From Vicinamibacterales bacterium (GTDB lineage: Bacteria; Acidobacteriota; Vicinamibacteria; Vicinamibacterales; Fen-181), in the NCBI GenBank assembly GCA_029974175.1, contig JARKSS010000312.1, forward strand, positions 1 to 33,300: a DNA stretch of 33,300 nt, read 5' to 3'. Shown here piece after piece: positions 8,494 to 18,611 of this stretch. Both the position numbers and the translations under genes were made by a program. Below the pieces are notes generated by a model, which was not told where the DNA came from, searched no databases, and worked only from the letters and a program-made list of their open reading frames with translations. Position 1 is the first letter of the stretch. The number at the start of each line of letters is the position of its first letter.

Positions 8494-8531
8494 AAGAGCC
8501 TCTTCAGCGGACAGCGCTGAAGGGGCTTTTT
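8494..8531 (+). terminator. Intrinsic terminator/attenuator upstream of trpE
   Basis: AAGAGCCTCTTCAGCG-GACAG-CGCTGAAGGGGCTTTTT: about 16-bp stem (two G-T wobbles), 5-nt loop, followed by a T-run (8527-8531, then GTTT). Confidence 0.85.
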
Positions 8532-8562
8532 GTTTGTACGGCAGAAACAGGGATCGCCGGTT

Positions 8563-10029
8563 ATGACCATGACCACCTTCGAGGAGTTCGCCCGGCTGGC
8601 ACGCGAGGGTTCGTTCGTGCCGGTCTGCAAGGAGCTGATGGCCGACCTGCTGACCCCCGTCTCGGCCTTCCTCAAGGTCGCCGAGTACTCCGACTACGCG
8701 TTCCTGCTCGAGAGCGTCGAGGGCGGCGAGCACGTGGCCCGGTACTCCTTTCTCGGCAAGGACCCGCTGCTCGTGCTCCGCGCCGACGGCGACCGCACGG
8801 TGCTGGAGCAGGCCGGCGAGACGAAGGTGTCTGCCCACACCATCGTCGAGGAGTTGAGGCGCGTGATGGGGGAGTACCGCTCCCCGTCGGTGCCCGGGCT
8901 TCCACGCTTCACTGGCGGCGCGGTCGGCTTCCTCGGCTATGACGCCGCCGGCTGGTTCGAGCCGGCCGTTCGCCGCGCGGGCGAGGGTCCCATCCCGGCC
9001 GTCTTCATGGTGTTCGACACGATCCTGGCGTTCGACCACGTCCGGCACCGCATCCTCGTGATCGCGAACGCCCGGGTGACCCCCGGGGCCGACCTCCAGG
9101 CGCTGTACCGCTTCGCGTGCGCCCGGATCGACTTTCTCGAGCGCGAGCTGGCGCGCGAGGTGTCCACGCCCGAGCCGCCTGCGGTGTCACCCCTGGTGCC
9201 GCGCCCGAACGTGTCGCGCGAGGAGTTCGAGCGCGGCGTCCGCGCCGTGCAGGCCCACATCGCCGAGGGCGACATCTACCAGGCCGTCCTCTCGCAGCGG
9301 TTCGACGTCGAGACCGCCGTGGATCCCTTCCGCGTCTACCGCGCACTCCGCCACATCAACCCCTCGCCGTACATGTTCTTCGTCCGGGCGGGACGGACGG
9401 CGGTTGCCGGGGGTTCGCCCGAGATGCTGGTGCGCGTCGAGGGCGACCGGGTCGAGACGCACCCGATTGCCGGCACCCGCCCGCGCGGCCGCGACGAGGA
9501 AGAGGATGCCCGCCTGGCCGCAGAGCTGGCCGCGGACGAGAAGGAGCGTGCTGAGCACGTGATGCTGGTGGACCTCGGGCGAAACGATCTCGGGCGCGTC
9601 TGCGAGTACGGCTCGGTGCGCGTGGCGCAGCTGATGGGGATCGAGCGCTACTCGCACGTGATGCACCTCGTGTCGGTCGTCGAGGGGCGGCTGGCCCCCG
9701 GCCGCGATCGGCTCGATGCCCTCGCCGCCTGCTTCCCGGCCGGCACCGTGTCGGGCGCGCCCAGGATCCGCGCCATGCAAATCATCGACGCGATCGAGCC
9801 GTCGCGCCGCGGCGTCTATGCGGGCGGCGTCGGATACGTGGATTTTGCCGGAAACCTCGACTTCTGCATCGCGATCCGGACGGTGGTGCTGGAGGAGGGC
9901 CGCGCCTCGGTCCAGGCCGGCGCCGGCATCGTGGCCGACTCCAATCCCGCGGCGGAGTACGAAGAGTCGTGCGCGAAGGCGCGGGCGCTGCTGCAGGCGC
10001 TCGAGGCCGCCGCGTCGAACGAGTGGTAG
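8563..10029 (+). CDS. trpE: Anthranilate synthase component I
   Basis: FTGGAVGFLGYDAAGWFEP, GDIYQAVLSQRFDV, INPSPYMFFVRAG, GSPEMLVRVEGDRVETHPIAGTRPRG, DLGRNDLGRVC, FPAGTVSGAPRIRAMQIIDAIEPSRRGVYAGGVGYVDF; first gene of a contiguous trp cluster. Confidence 0.97.
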   Translation: MTMTTFEEFARLAREGSFVPVCKELMADLLTPVSAFLKVAEYSDYAFLLESVEGGEHVARYSFLGKDPLLVLRADGDRTVLEQAGETKVSAHTIVEELRRVMGEYRSPSVPGLPRFTGGAVGFLGYDAAGWFEPAVRRAGEGPIPAVFMVFDTILAFDHVRHRILVIANARVTPGADLQALYRFACARIDFLERELAREVSTPEPPAVSPLVPRPNVSREEFERGVRAVQAHIAEGDIYQAVLSQRFDVETAVDPFRVYRALRHINPSPYMFFVRAGRTAVAGGSPEMLVRVEGDRVETHPIAGTRPRGRDEEEDARLAAELAADEKERAEHVMLVDLGRNDLGRVCEYGSVRVAQLMGIERYSHVMHLVSVVEGRLAPGRDRLDALAACFPAGTVSGAPRIRAMQIIDAIEPSRRGVYAGGVGYVDFAGNLDFCIAIRTVVLEEGRASVQAGAGIVADSNPAAEYEESCAKARALLQALEAAASNEW

Positions 10030-10038
10030 GAGGCAGCG

Positions 10039-10599
<561 letters not shown>

Positions 10600-10616
10600 T
10601 CAGGGAGGAGGCAGGT

Positions 10617-11666
10617 ATGTTCGCGGAGGTCTTCGAGCGGCTCGGCCGGCGCCACGACCTCACCACCGAGCAGGCGATCGCGTCGATGAACGCCATCATG
10701 GAGGGGCAGGCGACGCCCGTCGAGATCTCGGGGCTGCTCGTCGGCCTCGAGATGAAAGGGCCCCGCGCCGCCGAGATCGCCGGCCTGGCCCGCGCGATGC
10801 GCGAGCACGCCGTGCCCCTGCCGTTCGGTCCCGCGCCAGGCGCGGCCCCGGGCCCGCTCGTCGATCTGTGCGGGACCGGGGGCGACCGCTCGGGCACGTT
10901 CAACATCTCGTCGCTGGCGTCGATCGTCGTGGCCGCCTGCGGCGTCCGCGTCGCCAAGCACGGCAACCGCGGGGTCTCGAGTGCCTGCGGCAGCGCCGAC
11001 CTGTTCGAGGCCCTGGGCGTCAACCTCTCGGCCTCACCCAGGCAGGTGGCGCGCTGCCTCGAGGAAGCCGGCATCGCCTTCCTGTTCGCCCCCTCCTTCC
11101 ACCCGTCGATGCGGCACGCAGCGCCGGTCAGGCGCGAGCTGCGGATGCGGACGGCGTTCAACCTGCTGGGCCCGCTCACCAACCCGGCGCGGCCGTCGCA
11201 CCAGCTGCTCGGCGTTCCCCGGCCCGAGCTGACCGGACTGGTCGCCCGCGCGCTTGCGGCGCTCGAGTGCCGCCGCGCGTGGGTGGTGCACGGCGAGGGC
11301 GGCCTCGACGAGCTGTCCACGGCCGGGTACTCGAAGGTGTCTGAGTGCCGCGACGGCGCGGTGAACAGCTTCTACGTGCACCCCTCCGACTTCGGCCTGC
11401 GGCCTGCTCCGCCCGAGGCGCTGGCGGGCGGCGGCGTCGCCGAAAACGTCCGGATCGCGCAGCTCGTTCTCGACGGCGTGCCGGGCCCGGCAGGCGACGT
11501 CGTCGCCATGAACGCGGGCGCCGCGCTGTTCGTCGCGGGGCGCGCGGGCAGCCTCGCTGAGGCAACAGAGATGGCGCGCCGTGCGATGGCCCGTGGCGAT
11601 GCGAAGCGCACGCTCGTGCTGATGGCGCGGCTCTCACACGAAGACGGAGCCGGGGAGCACGCGTGA
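10617..11666 (+). CDS. trpD: Anthranilate phosphoribosyltransferase
   Basis: LCGTGGDRSGTFNISSLASIVVAACGVRVAKHGNRGVSSACGSADLFEALGV; FNLLGPLTNPARP. ATG 10617 preferred over track start 10596. Confidence 0.96.
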   Translation: MFAEVFERLGRRHDLTTEQAIASMNAIMEGQATPVEISGLLVGLEMKGPRAAEIAGLARAMREHAVPLPFGPAPGAAPGPLVDLCGTGGDRSGTFNISSLASIVVAACGVRVAKHGNRGVSSACGSADLFEALGVNLSASPRQVARCLEEAGIAFLFAPSFHPSMRHAAPVRRELRMRTAFNLLGPLTNPARPSHQLLGVPRPELTGLVARALAALECRRAWVVHGEGGLDELSTAGYSKVSECRDGAVNSFYVHPSDFGLRPAPPEALAGGGVAENVRIAQLVLDGVPGPAGDVVAMNAGAALFVAGRAGSLAEATEMARRAMARGDAKRTLVLMARLSHEDGAGEHA

Positions 11667-12469
11667 TGAACGCGACGAGAGCGGCCGGGTTGCTCGACGA
11701 GATCGTCCGCGCGGCGAGGCGGTCGCTGGAGGAGCGCCGGCGCCGCGTGCCGGCCGCGGCGGTGGAGCGTGCGGCCTGGCGGCGCGAGCCGAGGGGCGAG
11801 GCGTTTGCCGCCGCCCTCCGCTCCAGCTCGTGCCCGGTGATCATCGCGGAGTGCAAGCGCCGCTCGCCCTCGAAAGGGCTGCTGCGGGCAGCGTACGATC
11901 CGGCGGCAATCGCGCGCGCTTACGAGCGTGCCGGGGCGGCGGCCCTCTCGGTGCTCACCGATGAGCCGCACTTCGGTGGCTCGATTGACGACCTCGCGGC
12001 CGTCCGCGCGGCCACCAGTCTCCCGGTGCTGAGGAAGGACTTCGTGCTCGACCGCTACCAGCTCGTCGAGGCGCGGGCGGCCGGTGCCGACGCCGTGCTC
12101 CTGATTGCCGCCGTCCTGGGCGCGGAACCCGGTTCGCTCATCAGCATGGCGCGCTCGCTCGGCCTAGCCGCGCTCGTCGAGGTGCACGACGAAGGCGAAC
12201 TGGAGCGGGCCCTCGAGGCGGGCGCCACGCTGGTCGGTGTCAACAACCGCAACCTGCGGACGATGGAGGTGGACCTCGATACGAGCGTCCGCCTGTCGGC
12301 GCGCCTGCCTCCCGACGTCACGGCCGTCGCGGAGAGCGGCATCAGGACGCGCGATGACGTGCTGCGACTGCACGCGTGCGGCTACCACGCGCTGCTCGTC
12401 GGCGAGCGGTTGGTGACCGCTGCCGATCCGGGAGCCGCGCTCCAGGAGTTGATCGGAACCAGGGTTTGA
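11666..12469 (+). CDS. trpC: Indole-3-glycerol phosphate synthase
   Basis: VIIAECKRRSPSKG, YERAGAAALSVLTDEPHFGGSIDDL, LPVLRKDFVLDRYQLVEARAAGADAVLLIAAVL, VGVNNRNLRTMEVDL; start overlaps the trpD stop. Confidence 0.96.
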   Translation: MNATRAAGLLDEIVRAARRSLEERRRRVPAAAVERAAWRREPRGEAFAAALRSSSCPVIIAECKRRSPSKGLLRAAYDPAAIARAYERAGAAALSVLTDEPHFGGSIDDLAAVRAATSLPVLRKDFVLDRYQLVEARAAGADAVLLIAAVLGAEPGSLISMARSLGLAALVEVHDEGELERALEAGATLVGVNNRNLRTMEVDLDTSVRLSARLPPDVTAVAESGIRTRDDVLRLHACGYHALLVGERLVTAADPGAALQELIGTRV

Positions 12470-12647
12470 ACCACAAAGGACACAAAGGACACGAAGGATG
12501 CGGTTGACAACGGACGGCCTCGAATTGCGCGTGATGGTTGCCCGCCCGGCCGGCCTCGACTTCGTCGAGGTCGGCCCCCGAAGGCCGCAACCAAGGAAGC
12601 GCTTGCCGCTACGGCAATTAACGTCTTGTGTTCTTTGTGATCTTCCG
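12468..12647. repeat. Dispersed inverted-repeat element, copy B, in the trpC-trpF gap
   Basis: GAACCACAAAGGACACAAAGGACACGAAGG at 12468-12497 and inverted-type arm CGTCTTGTGTTCTTTGTGATCTTCCG (about 12622-12647); the 5' arm matches copy A 3' arm (reverse complement of 2179-2210) over about 28 nt with one mismatch. Confidence 0.65.
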
Positions 12648-12668
12648 TCGTCCGGTCGAGGCAGGTGT

Positions 12669-13289
12669 ATGTGGCTCAAGATTTGTGGTGTCACACGGGA
12701 GGAGGATGCGAGGCTGGCCGCTTCGCTTGGAGTTGACGCCATCGGCCTGGTCTTCTGGCCGCACAGCCGGCGGTCGGTGGACGTCGACCGCGCCTGCCGC
12801 ATCGCGGGCGCGCTGCCGGCCGGCGTGGCCACCGTCGGTGTCTTCGTGGACGAGGCGGTGGAGAAGGTGCGGCTTGTGGCGTCACAGGTGGGGTTGCACT
12901 TCGTGCAGTTGCACGGCGCCGAGACGCCCCAGGTGTGCCGGCAGATGGCACGGCCGGTCATCAAGGCGTTCGGCGTGGGGCCGCGCTTCGACGAATCGGT
13001 GGTGGACGCCTACCCCGAGGCGATCGTCCTGCTCGACGCCGACGCGCCTGAGTCGAAGGGAGGCACTGGCATGCCGGCCGACTGGGAAGTGGCGGCGCGC
13101 GTCGCACGTCGTCGGCCGGTCATCCTCTCGGGCGGCTTGTCACCGGAGAACGTGGCCGAGGCGATTGCCCGGGTGGCGCCGCACGGGGTGGATGTGTCGT
13201 CAGGCGTCGAGGCGTCGCCCGGCATCAAGGATGCCGAGCGCGTGCGCCGCTTCGTGGCGGCCGTGCGGCAGGCAGGAGGGCAGGCATGA
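12669..13289 (+). CDS. trpF: Phosphoribosylanthranilate isomerase
   Basis: [86 protein letters not shown]. The track start 12498 lies in the repeat; ATG 12669 preferred. Confidence 0.95.
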   Translation: MWLKICGVTREEDARLAASLGVDAIGLVFWPHSRRSVDVDRACRIAGALPAGVATVGVFVDEAVEKVRLVASQVGLHFVQLHGAETPQVCRQMARPVIKAFGVGPRFDESVVDAYPEAIVLLDADAPESKGGTGMPADWEVAARVARRRPVILSGGLSPENVAEAIARVAPHGVDVSSGVEASPGIKDAERVRRFVAAVRQAGGQA

Positions 13290-14485
13290 CGGCGCACGCG
13301 ATCGAGTGGGGTCGCCGCGACCCCAATCCAGGCGGCTACTTCGGGGAGTTCGGCGGGCGGTTCGTGCCCGAAACGCTCGTGGAGCCGCTCGAGGCCCTGA
13401 CCCGCGCCTACGAAGAGGCGCGCCGCGACCCGTCGTTCACGCGCGAGTACCTCGGCCTGCTGCGCGACTACGTCGGCCGGCCCACCGCCCTGTACGAGGC
13501 GAAGCGCCTCGCGGCAGCCTGCGGCGGCGCACGCATCTTCCTCAAGCGGGAGGACCTCGCGCACACGGGGGCGCACAAGATCAACAACGCGCTCGGGCAG
13601 GCGCTCCTCGCCCGCCGCATGGGGAAGTCGCGCGTGGTGGCCGAGACCGGGGCGGGGCAGCATGGTGTGGCCACCGCCGCCGCGTGCGCACTGATCGGCC
13701 TCGCCTGCGAGGTCTACATGGGAACCGACGATGTGGCGCGGCAGGCGCCGAACGTCGCGCGCATGCGGCTGCTCGGCGCGAAGGTGATCGAGGTGGATTC
13801 GGGCAGCCGCACCCTCAAGGACGCCGTCAACGAGGCGATGCGCGACTGGGTGGCCCGGCCCGACGACACGCACTACCTGCTCGGATCGGCGCTCGGCCCG
13901 CACCCCTACCCGCTGATGGTCCGCGAGTTCCAGTCGGTCATCGGGCGCGAGGCGCGGCGGCAGTTCACCGAGGCCACCGGGGGGCTGCCCGACGCGGTCG
14001 TCGCCTGCGTCGGGGGTGGGAGCAACGCCATCGGCATTTTCGACGCGTTTCTCGACGATGCCTCCGTCAGGCTCGTCGGCGTGGAGGCGGGTGGCGAGAG
14101 CCTCGCGCCGGGCCGACACGCGGCCCGCTTTGCCGCGGGCAGCACCGGCGTCCTCCACGGCACCCGCACCTTCGTCCTCCAGGACGAGGGCGGCAACATC
14201 CTTTCCACCCACTCGATCTCCGCGGGCCTCGACTATCCGGCGGTCGGGCCCGAGCACGCCTGGCTGCGGGCATCGGGCCGCTGCCAGTACACAACCGCGG
14301 ACGACTGTGCCGCGGCCGACGCGTTCCACGCCCTCGCCAGGCTCGAGGGCATCCTGCCCGCCCTTGAATCGGCACATGCCCTGGCCACCGCCTGCCGCCT
14401 GGCAGCCGAGCTGGGGACTGGGCACACCATCCTCGTGAACCTGTCAGGGCGAGGGGACAAGGACCTTTCGAATGTCGCGTCTTGA
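13286..14485 (+). CDS. trpB: Tryptophan synthase beta chain
   Basis: [46 protein letters not shown] (PLP Lys); [38 protein letters not shown] overlap with trpF. Confidence 0.98.
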   Translation: MTAHAIEWGRRDPNPGGYFGEFGGRFVPETLVEPLEALTRAYEEARRDPSFTREYLGLLRDYVGRPTALYEAKRLAAACGGARIFLKREDLAHTGAHKINNALGQALLARRMGKSRVVAETGAGQHGVATAAACALIGLACEVYMGTDDVARQAPNVARMRLLGAKVIEVDSGSRTLKDAVNEAMRDWVARPDDTHYLLGSALGPHPYPLMVREFQSVIGREARRQFTEATGGLPDAVVACVGGGSNAIGIFDAFLDDASVRLVGVEAGGESLAPGRHAARFAAGSTGVLHGTRTFVLQDEGGNILSTHSISAGLDYPAVGPEHAWLRASGRCQYTTADDCAAADAFHALARLEGILPALESAHALATACRLAAELGTGHTILVNLSGRGDKDLSNVAS

Positions 14486-15317
14486 TTCAACCTTTTCCAT
14501 GCTTCGCAGGGCCCAGGCGCCGGGGCTGGTGGCCTTCGCCACCGCGGGCGATCCCGATCTCTCGCGATCGGAAGCCGTGTTTCTCGCGCTCGATGCCGCC
14601 GGCACCTCGGTGCTGGAGATTGGCGTGCCCTTCTCCGACCCGCTCGCTGACGGCCCTGTCATCCAGCGGGCGTCGTATCGCGCGCTTCGCAGCGGTACGA
14701 CCCTCGAGCGGGCCATCGGCCTGGCGGCACGCGTCCGACGCCAGGCCCGCGCGCCGATCGTGCTGTTCACCTACCTGAACCCGGTTCTGCGCCTCGGTGT
14801 CGAACGGTTCGCCGGCGAGGCCGCGCAGGCCGGCGTGGACGGCGTGCTCGTCGTGGACCTGCCGCTCGACGAGGCCGGCCCGTTCCGCGACGCAGCCGCC
14901 GGCGCGGGCCTCGACACCATCTTCCTGGTTGCGCCGACGAGCGGCCCAGAACGGATTCGCCGCGCTGCCGCGCTCGGCAGCGGCTTTCTCTACGCCGTCT
15001 CCCGCCTCGGTGTCACAGGACCGCGCGAGAGCCTGCCTGGCCTCGCGCAGGCGCTCGTCTCGCGCATTCGGACCGAGACGACCCTGCCCGTCGCGCTGGG
15101 CTTCGGCATCTCGCACCCCGCGCACGTGCGCGAGGCCGCGCGCTGGAGCGACGCCGCGGTGGTGGGTAGCGCCATCGTCCAGGTTGTCGAGCAGTACGGC
15201 TCCGATACCCGCCTGGCCGAGGCCGTTCACGGTCGCCTCAGGTGGCTGCTGGGGACAGCCGGTGGCACAGGCGCCCCGCCTGCGGGTAGCACAGGCGTCC
15301 CGGCTGTGGACAGCTGA
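14472..15317 (+). CDS. trpA: Tryptophan synthase alpha chain
   Basis: [82 protein letters not shown]; overlaps the trpB 3' end. Confidence 0.97.
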   Translation: MSRLDSTFSMLRRAQAPGLVAFATAGDPDLSRSEAVFLALDAAGTSVLEIGVPFSDPLADGPVIQRASYRALRSGTTLERAIGLAARVRRQARAPIVLFTYLNPVLRLGVERFAGEAAQAGVDGVLVVDLPLDEAGPFRDAAAGAGLDTIFLVAPTSGPERIRRAAALGSGFLYAVSRLGVTGPRESLPGLAQALVSRIRTETTLPVALGFGISHPAHVREAARWSDAAVVGSAIVQVVEQYGSDTRLAEAVHGRLRWLLGTAGGTGAPPAGSTGVPAVDS

Positions 15318-15340
15318 CAGCCGGTGGTACAGGCGTCTTG
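15255..15340. repeat. Tandem-like repeat ACAGCCGGTGGYACAGGCG overlapping trpA 3' end
   Basis: ACAGCCGGTGGCACAGGCG (15255-15273) and ACAGCCGGTGGTACAGGCG (15317-15335), with an intermediate AGCACAGGCGTCCCGGCTGTGG unit (15289-15310). Confidence 0.6.
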
Positions 15341-15391
15341 CCCGCGGGCACCTGCCCGCTGTCGGCTTCTTTCAACTATCATGGGGCCGTC

Positions 15392-16315
15392 ATGTCGTAC
15401 TCCAGGATCATCATCATGTTGCTGGTGTGCGGGCTGGCGGCCGGCGCGGGCGCCGCGCAGTACCGGGGAAAGACGGCCATCGCGCACCGGGGGGCATCGG
15501 CCTACGCGCCAGAGCACACCGCGGCCGCCTACCGGCTCGCGATCGACCAGGGCGCCGACTACGTCGAGCAGGACCTGCAGATCACCAAGGACGGCCGGCT
15601 CGTCTGCCTGCACGACCTCACGCTCGACCGGACGACCAACGTCCGCGACGTGTTCCCCGGCCGCTCGCGAACGGTGGAGCGGGAGGGGAAGGCCGTCACG
15701 GGCTGGCACGTCTCCGACTTCACGCTTGCCGAGATCAAGCAGCTCGACGCCGGCTCCTGGTTCGACGCGGAGTTCAAAGGCGAGAAGGTGCTGACCTTCG
15801 ACGAGGCGATCGGCCTGGTCAAGGGACGCGCGGGCCTGTACCCGGAGACCAAGGCACCCGAGGTCTACGGCAGCCTCGGCTTCGACATGGAGCGGCTCGT
15901 CATCGAGACCCTTTCACGTCACGGCCTCGCCGAGCCGGGCGCCGACGCGAAGACTCCCGTCTTCATCCAGTCGTTCAGCGCCGAGAGCCTGAAGAAGATG
16001 CGGGCGATGGGGCTGCGGCTGCCGCTGCTGTTCCTGATCGGCGAGCAGGACGCGGACACCTGGCTGACGCGCCAGCGGCTCAAGGAGATCAGGGCGTTTG
16101 CCGACGGCATCGGCCCGGCCAAGGGCATCATCTCGGCCCGGCCTGAGATCGTCGCGTGGGCGCACGAGGCCGGCCTCAGCGTCACGCCCTACACGTTCCG
16201 CTCGTCCGGCCAGCCGGCCGGCCAGACCGTGCGCGACGAGATGCGGCGGTTCCTCTACGCGTTCGGCGTGGATGCCCTCTTCACCGACAACCCTGACCAG
16301 TTCCCCCGCCGGTAG
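15392..16315 (+). CDS. Glycerophosphodiester phosphodiesterase, secreted
   Basis: Signal peptide; [57 protein letters not shown] are GDPD motifs. Confidence 0.94.
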   Translation: MSYSRIIIMLLVCGLAAGAGAAQYRGKTAIAHRGASAYAPEHTAAAYRLAIDQGADYVEQDLQITKDGRLVCLHDLTLDRTTNVRDVFPGRSRTVEREGKAVTGWHVSDFTLAEIKQLDAGSWFDAEFKGEKVLTFDEAIGLVKGRAGLYPETKAPEVYGSLGFDMERLVIETLSRHGLAEPGADAKTPVFIQSFSAESLKKMRAMGLRLPLLFLIGEQDADTWLTRQRLKEIRAFADGIGPAKGIISARPEIVAWAHEAGLSVTPYTFRSSGQPAGQTVRDEMRRFLYAFGVDALFTDNPDQFPRR

Positions 16316-16319
16316 CCCG

Positions 16320-17660
16320 ATGACCCGACTGCTCGCGCCCGCTGCTGAAATCCCCCGTCTGCCCGCCGACCGAATCGCCCCCGAGTACCGCCGGTTGCGC
16401 CGCCAGGTCTTCGCCGGCATCTTCGTCGGCTACGCGGCGTACTACCTGGTGCGCAACACCTTCGCGCTGGCCGTGCCCGACCTGCTGCAGGAGTACCCGC
16501 AGTACTCGAAGGCGATGCTCGGCACCGCGCTGACGGGGTTGTCGATCGCCTACGGCGCCTCGAAGTTCCTGATGGGCTCGGTCTCCGACCGCAGCAACCC
16601 GAAGTACTTCCTGCCGCTGGGGCTGCTGCTCTCGGCCGGGATCATCTTCGCCTCGGGCACGCTCCGCTGGATCTACTCGTCGCTGGCGCTGGTGGTCGCG
16701 CTGCAGACCCTCAACGGGTGGGTGCAGGGCATGGGCTGGCCGCCGTGCGGCAAGACGATGGTGCACTGGTGGAGCGTCCGCGAGCGCGGCCTCATCGTCT
16801 CGGTGTGGAACGTCGCGCACAACGTCGGCGGCGCGCTGGTGGCCAGCATCGCCCTGGCGGGCGTCACGCTGTTCAACGACTGGGGCGCCAAGTTCTACTT
16901 CAACGCGATCATCGCGGCCGCGGTCGCCGTCGGCGCGTTCTTCCTGCTGCGCGACACCCCGCAGTCGTGCGGCCTCCCGCCGGTCGAGGAATTCAGGAAC
17001 GACTACCCGCCCGACTACAGCGACGAGCACGAGCGCCTCTTCTCCTTCAGGGAGATCTTCTTCGGCCACGTGCTGAACAACCGCTACCTGTGGGCCATCG
17101 CGGTCGCCAACGCCTTCGTCTACTTCGTCCGCTACGGCGTGGTGAACTGGATCCCGACCTACCTCGAGACCGCCAAGGGGTTCTCGTTCCGGCAGTCGAG
17201 CCTGGGGTGGTCGCTCTACGAGTGGGCGGCCATCCCGGGGACGATCGCCTGCGGCTGGATCTCCGACCGGTACTTCAAGGGGCGGCGCGCACCGGCCAAC
17301 ATCCTCTTCATGAGCCTTACGCTGGTCGCGGTGGTCGTGTACTGGCTGAACCTCAACGGCCCGCTGTGGGTGGACTACGCGGCCCTCATCGCGATCGGGT
17401 TCCTCATCTACGGCCCGATCATGATCATCGGCCTGCACGCGCTCGACCTGGTGCCCAAGAAGGCTGCCGGAACGGCCGCCGGCTTCACGGGGTTCTTCGG
17501 CTACGTGTTCGGCTCGGCCATCGCGGGCACGGGGGTCGGCTGGATTGCGGACCACTGGGGCTGGAACGGCGTCTTCGTGACGATGGTCACCTGCTGCGTG
17601 CTGACGATCGCGTTTGTCGCCCTCACGCTCGGGCACCGGACCACCAGCGCGCAGAGGTAG
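16320..17660 (+). CDS. MFS transporter, GlpT/UhpT-like organophosphate:Pi antiporter family
   Basis: FVGYAAYYLVRNTFALAVPDL, YGASKFLMGSVSDRSNPKYFLPLGLLLSAG, LNGWVQGMGWPPCGKTMVHWWSVRERG; adjacent to GDPD. ATG 16320 preferred to track 16098. Confidence 0.9.
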   Translation: MTRLLAPAAEIPRLPADRIAPEYRRLRRQVFAGIFVGYAAYYLVRNTFALAVPDLLQEYPQYSKAMLGTALTGLSIAYGASKFLMGSVSDRSNPKYFLPLGLLLSAGIIFASGTLRWIYSSLALVVALQTLNGWVQGMGWPPCGKTMVHWWSVRERGLIVSVWNVAHNVGGALVASIALAGVTLFNDWGAKFYFNAIIAAAVAVGAFFLLRDTPQSCGLPPVEEFRNDYPPDYSDEHERLFSFREIFFGHVLNNRYLWAIAVANAFVYFVRYGVVNWIPTYLETAKGFSFRQSSLGWSLYEWAAIPGTIACGWISDRYFKGRRAPANILFMSLTLVAVVVYWLNLNGPLWVDYAALIAIGFLIYGPIMIIGLHALDLVPKKAAGTAAGFTGFFGYVFGSAIAGTGVGWIADHWGWNGVFVTMVTCCVLTIAFVALTLGHRTTSAQR

Positions 17661-17666
17661 ACGGGC

Positions 17667-17716
17667 GGGACGCGTGTCCCACCGGAGGTGTTCCCGGAGC
17701 GGGACGCCCGTCCCGC
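17667..17716. terminator. Double hairpin between convergent glpT-like and deoR-like genes
   Basis: GGGAC-GCGT-GTCCC (17667-17680) and GCGGGAC-GCCC-GTCCCGC (17699-17716), both perfect, in the short convergent gap; no T-runs. Confidence 0.45.
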
Positions 17717-17738
17717 ACCAACCCGGCTCCGCCGCCGG

Positions 17739-18611
17739 TCAGGCCGTCAGCACCTCGATGCCTTTCCCGCGCAGCGCCGCCAGGAAGGCGGGGTCGATCC
17801 CGTCGTCGGTGATGATGCGGTGGACGGCGTCGAGCCTCGCGATCACCGAGAGGCTGCGCCGGCTGAACTTCGACGAGTCGGTGACCACGTTGACCTCGCG
17901 GGAGACGCGGATCAGCATCGCGTTCAGCTGCGCCTCGAGCACGTCGGGCGTCATGAGGCCGATCTCGAGATCGAGCCCGTCCACCCCCAGGAAGAGCCGG
18001 TCGGCGTTCAGGCCGCGCACCATCTGCTCGGCGTGGGGCCCCACCACCGAGTGCGACACGTGGCGGACCATGCCGCCGAGCATGATCAGGCGGATGTTCT
18101 GCAGGCGGGCCAGCTCCACCGCGATGTTGAGGCCGTTGGTGATCACGGTCAGCGACCGGAACTTGCGGGCCGCGATCTGCCGCGCCACCTCGAGCGTCGT
18201 CGTCCCCGAGTCGAGGATGATCGTCTCGTCGTTCTGCACCAGGGCCGCCGCCGCCGCGCCGACGCGAACCTTCTCCTCGTGATGGAGGATCTCCTTGACG
18301 CCGATCGCGATGTCGGTGGGGCCGAGCGGCCGCAGCGCCCCGCCGTGAGACCGGACGATCGCGCCGGCCTCGGTCAGCGCGTCGAGGTCCTTCCGGATCG
18401 TGACCGCCGACACCCCGAACCGCCGGACCAGTTCCTGGACCGTCACACGCTCGCTGTGTTCGAGGGCCTCGAGGATCCGGCGGCGGCGTTCCTCCACCAG
18501 GAGGCGGTGTCGAGACGATCCGGCTGCGGCTTTCATTTCCCCGGAATTCGAACGCATTCGCTTGACGCCGTCAAGGCCGATTCCCTGCGCCGATGTCGCC
18601 GCCGTACTCAT
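17739..18611 (-). CDS. DeoR/GlpR-family transcriptional regulator
   Basis: RRRRILEALEHSERVTVQELVRRFGVSAVTIRKDLDALTEAGAIVRSHGGAL (DeoR HTH) and effector domain ETIILDSGTTTLEVARQI, VITNGLNIAVELA. Start ATG 18611 gives a 4-nt overlap with the upstream gene. Confidence 0.94.
   Translation of the reverse strand: MSTAATSAQGIGLDGVKRMRSNSGEMKAAAGSSRHRLLVEERRRRILEALEHSERVTVQELVRRFGVSAVTIRKDLDALTEAGAIVRSHGGALRPLGPTDIAIGVKEILHHEEKVRVGAAAAALVQNDETIILDSGTTTLEVARQIAARKFRSLTVITNGLNIAVELARLQNIRLIMLGGMVRHVSHSVVGPHAEQMVRGLNADRLFLGVDGLDLEIGLMTPDVLEAQLNAMLIRVSREVNVVTDSSKFSRRSLSVIARLDAVHRIITDDGIDPAFLAALRGKGIEVLTA

Noticed and set aside
8260-8560. T-box riboswitch upstream of trpE
   Set aside because: No T-box consensus (AGGGTGGNACCGCG-like) was seen; the Trp codon run and short leader ORF fit ribosome-mediated attenuation better.
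8246-8675. Minus-strand ORFs (75 aa and 126 aa) over the trp leader
   Set aside because: The HHHEE run is the antisense of the TGG codons; these frames have no supporting RBS or domain and the region is better explained as a leader/attenuator.
12498-12668. N-terminal extension of trpF as drawn in the ORF track
   Set aside because: This part lies inside the dispersed repeat and has no similarity to TrpF; conserved TrpF sequence starts at [13 protein letters not shown] (12669).
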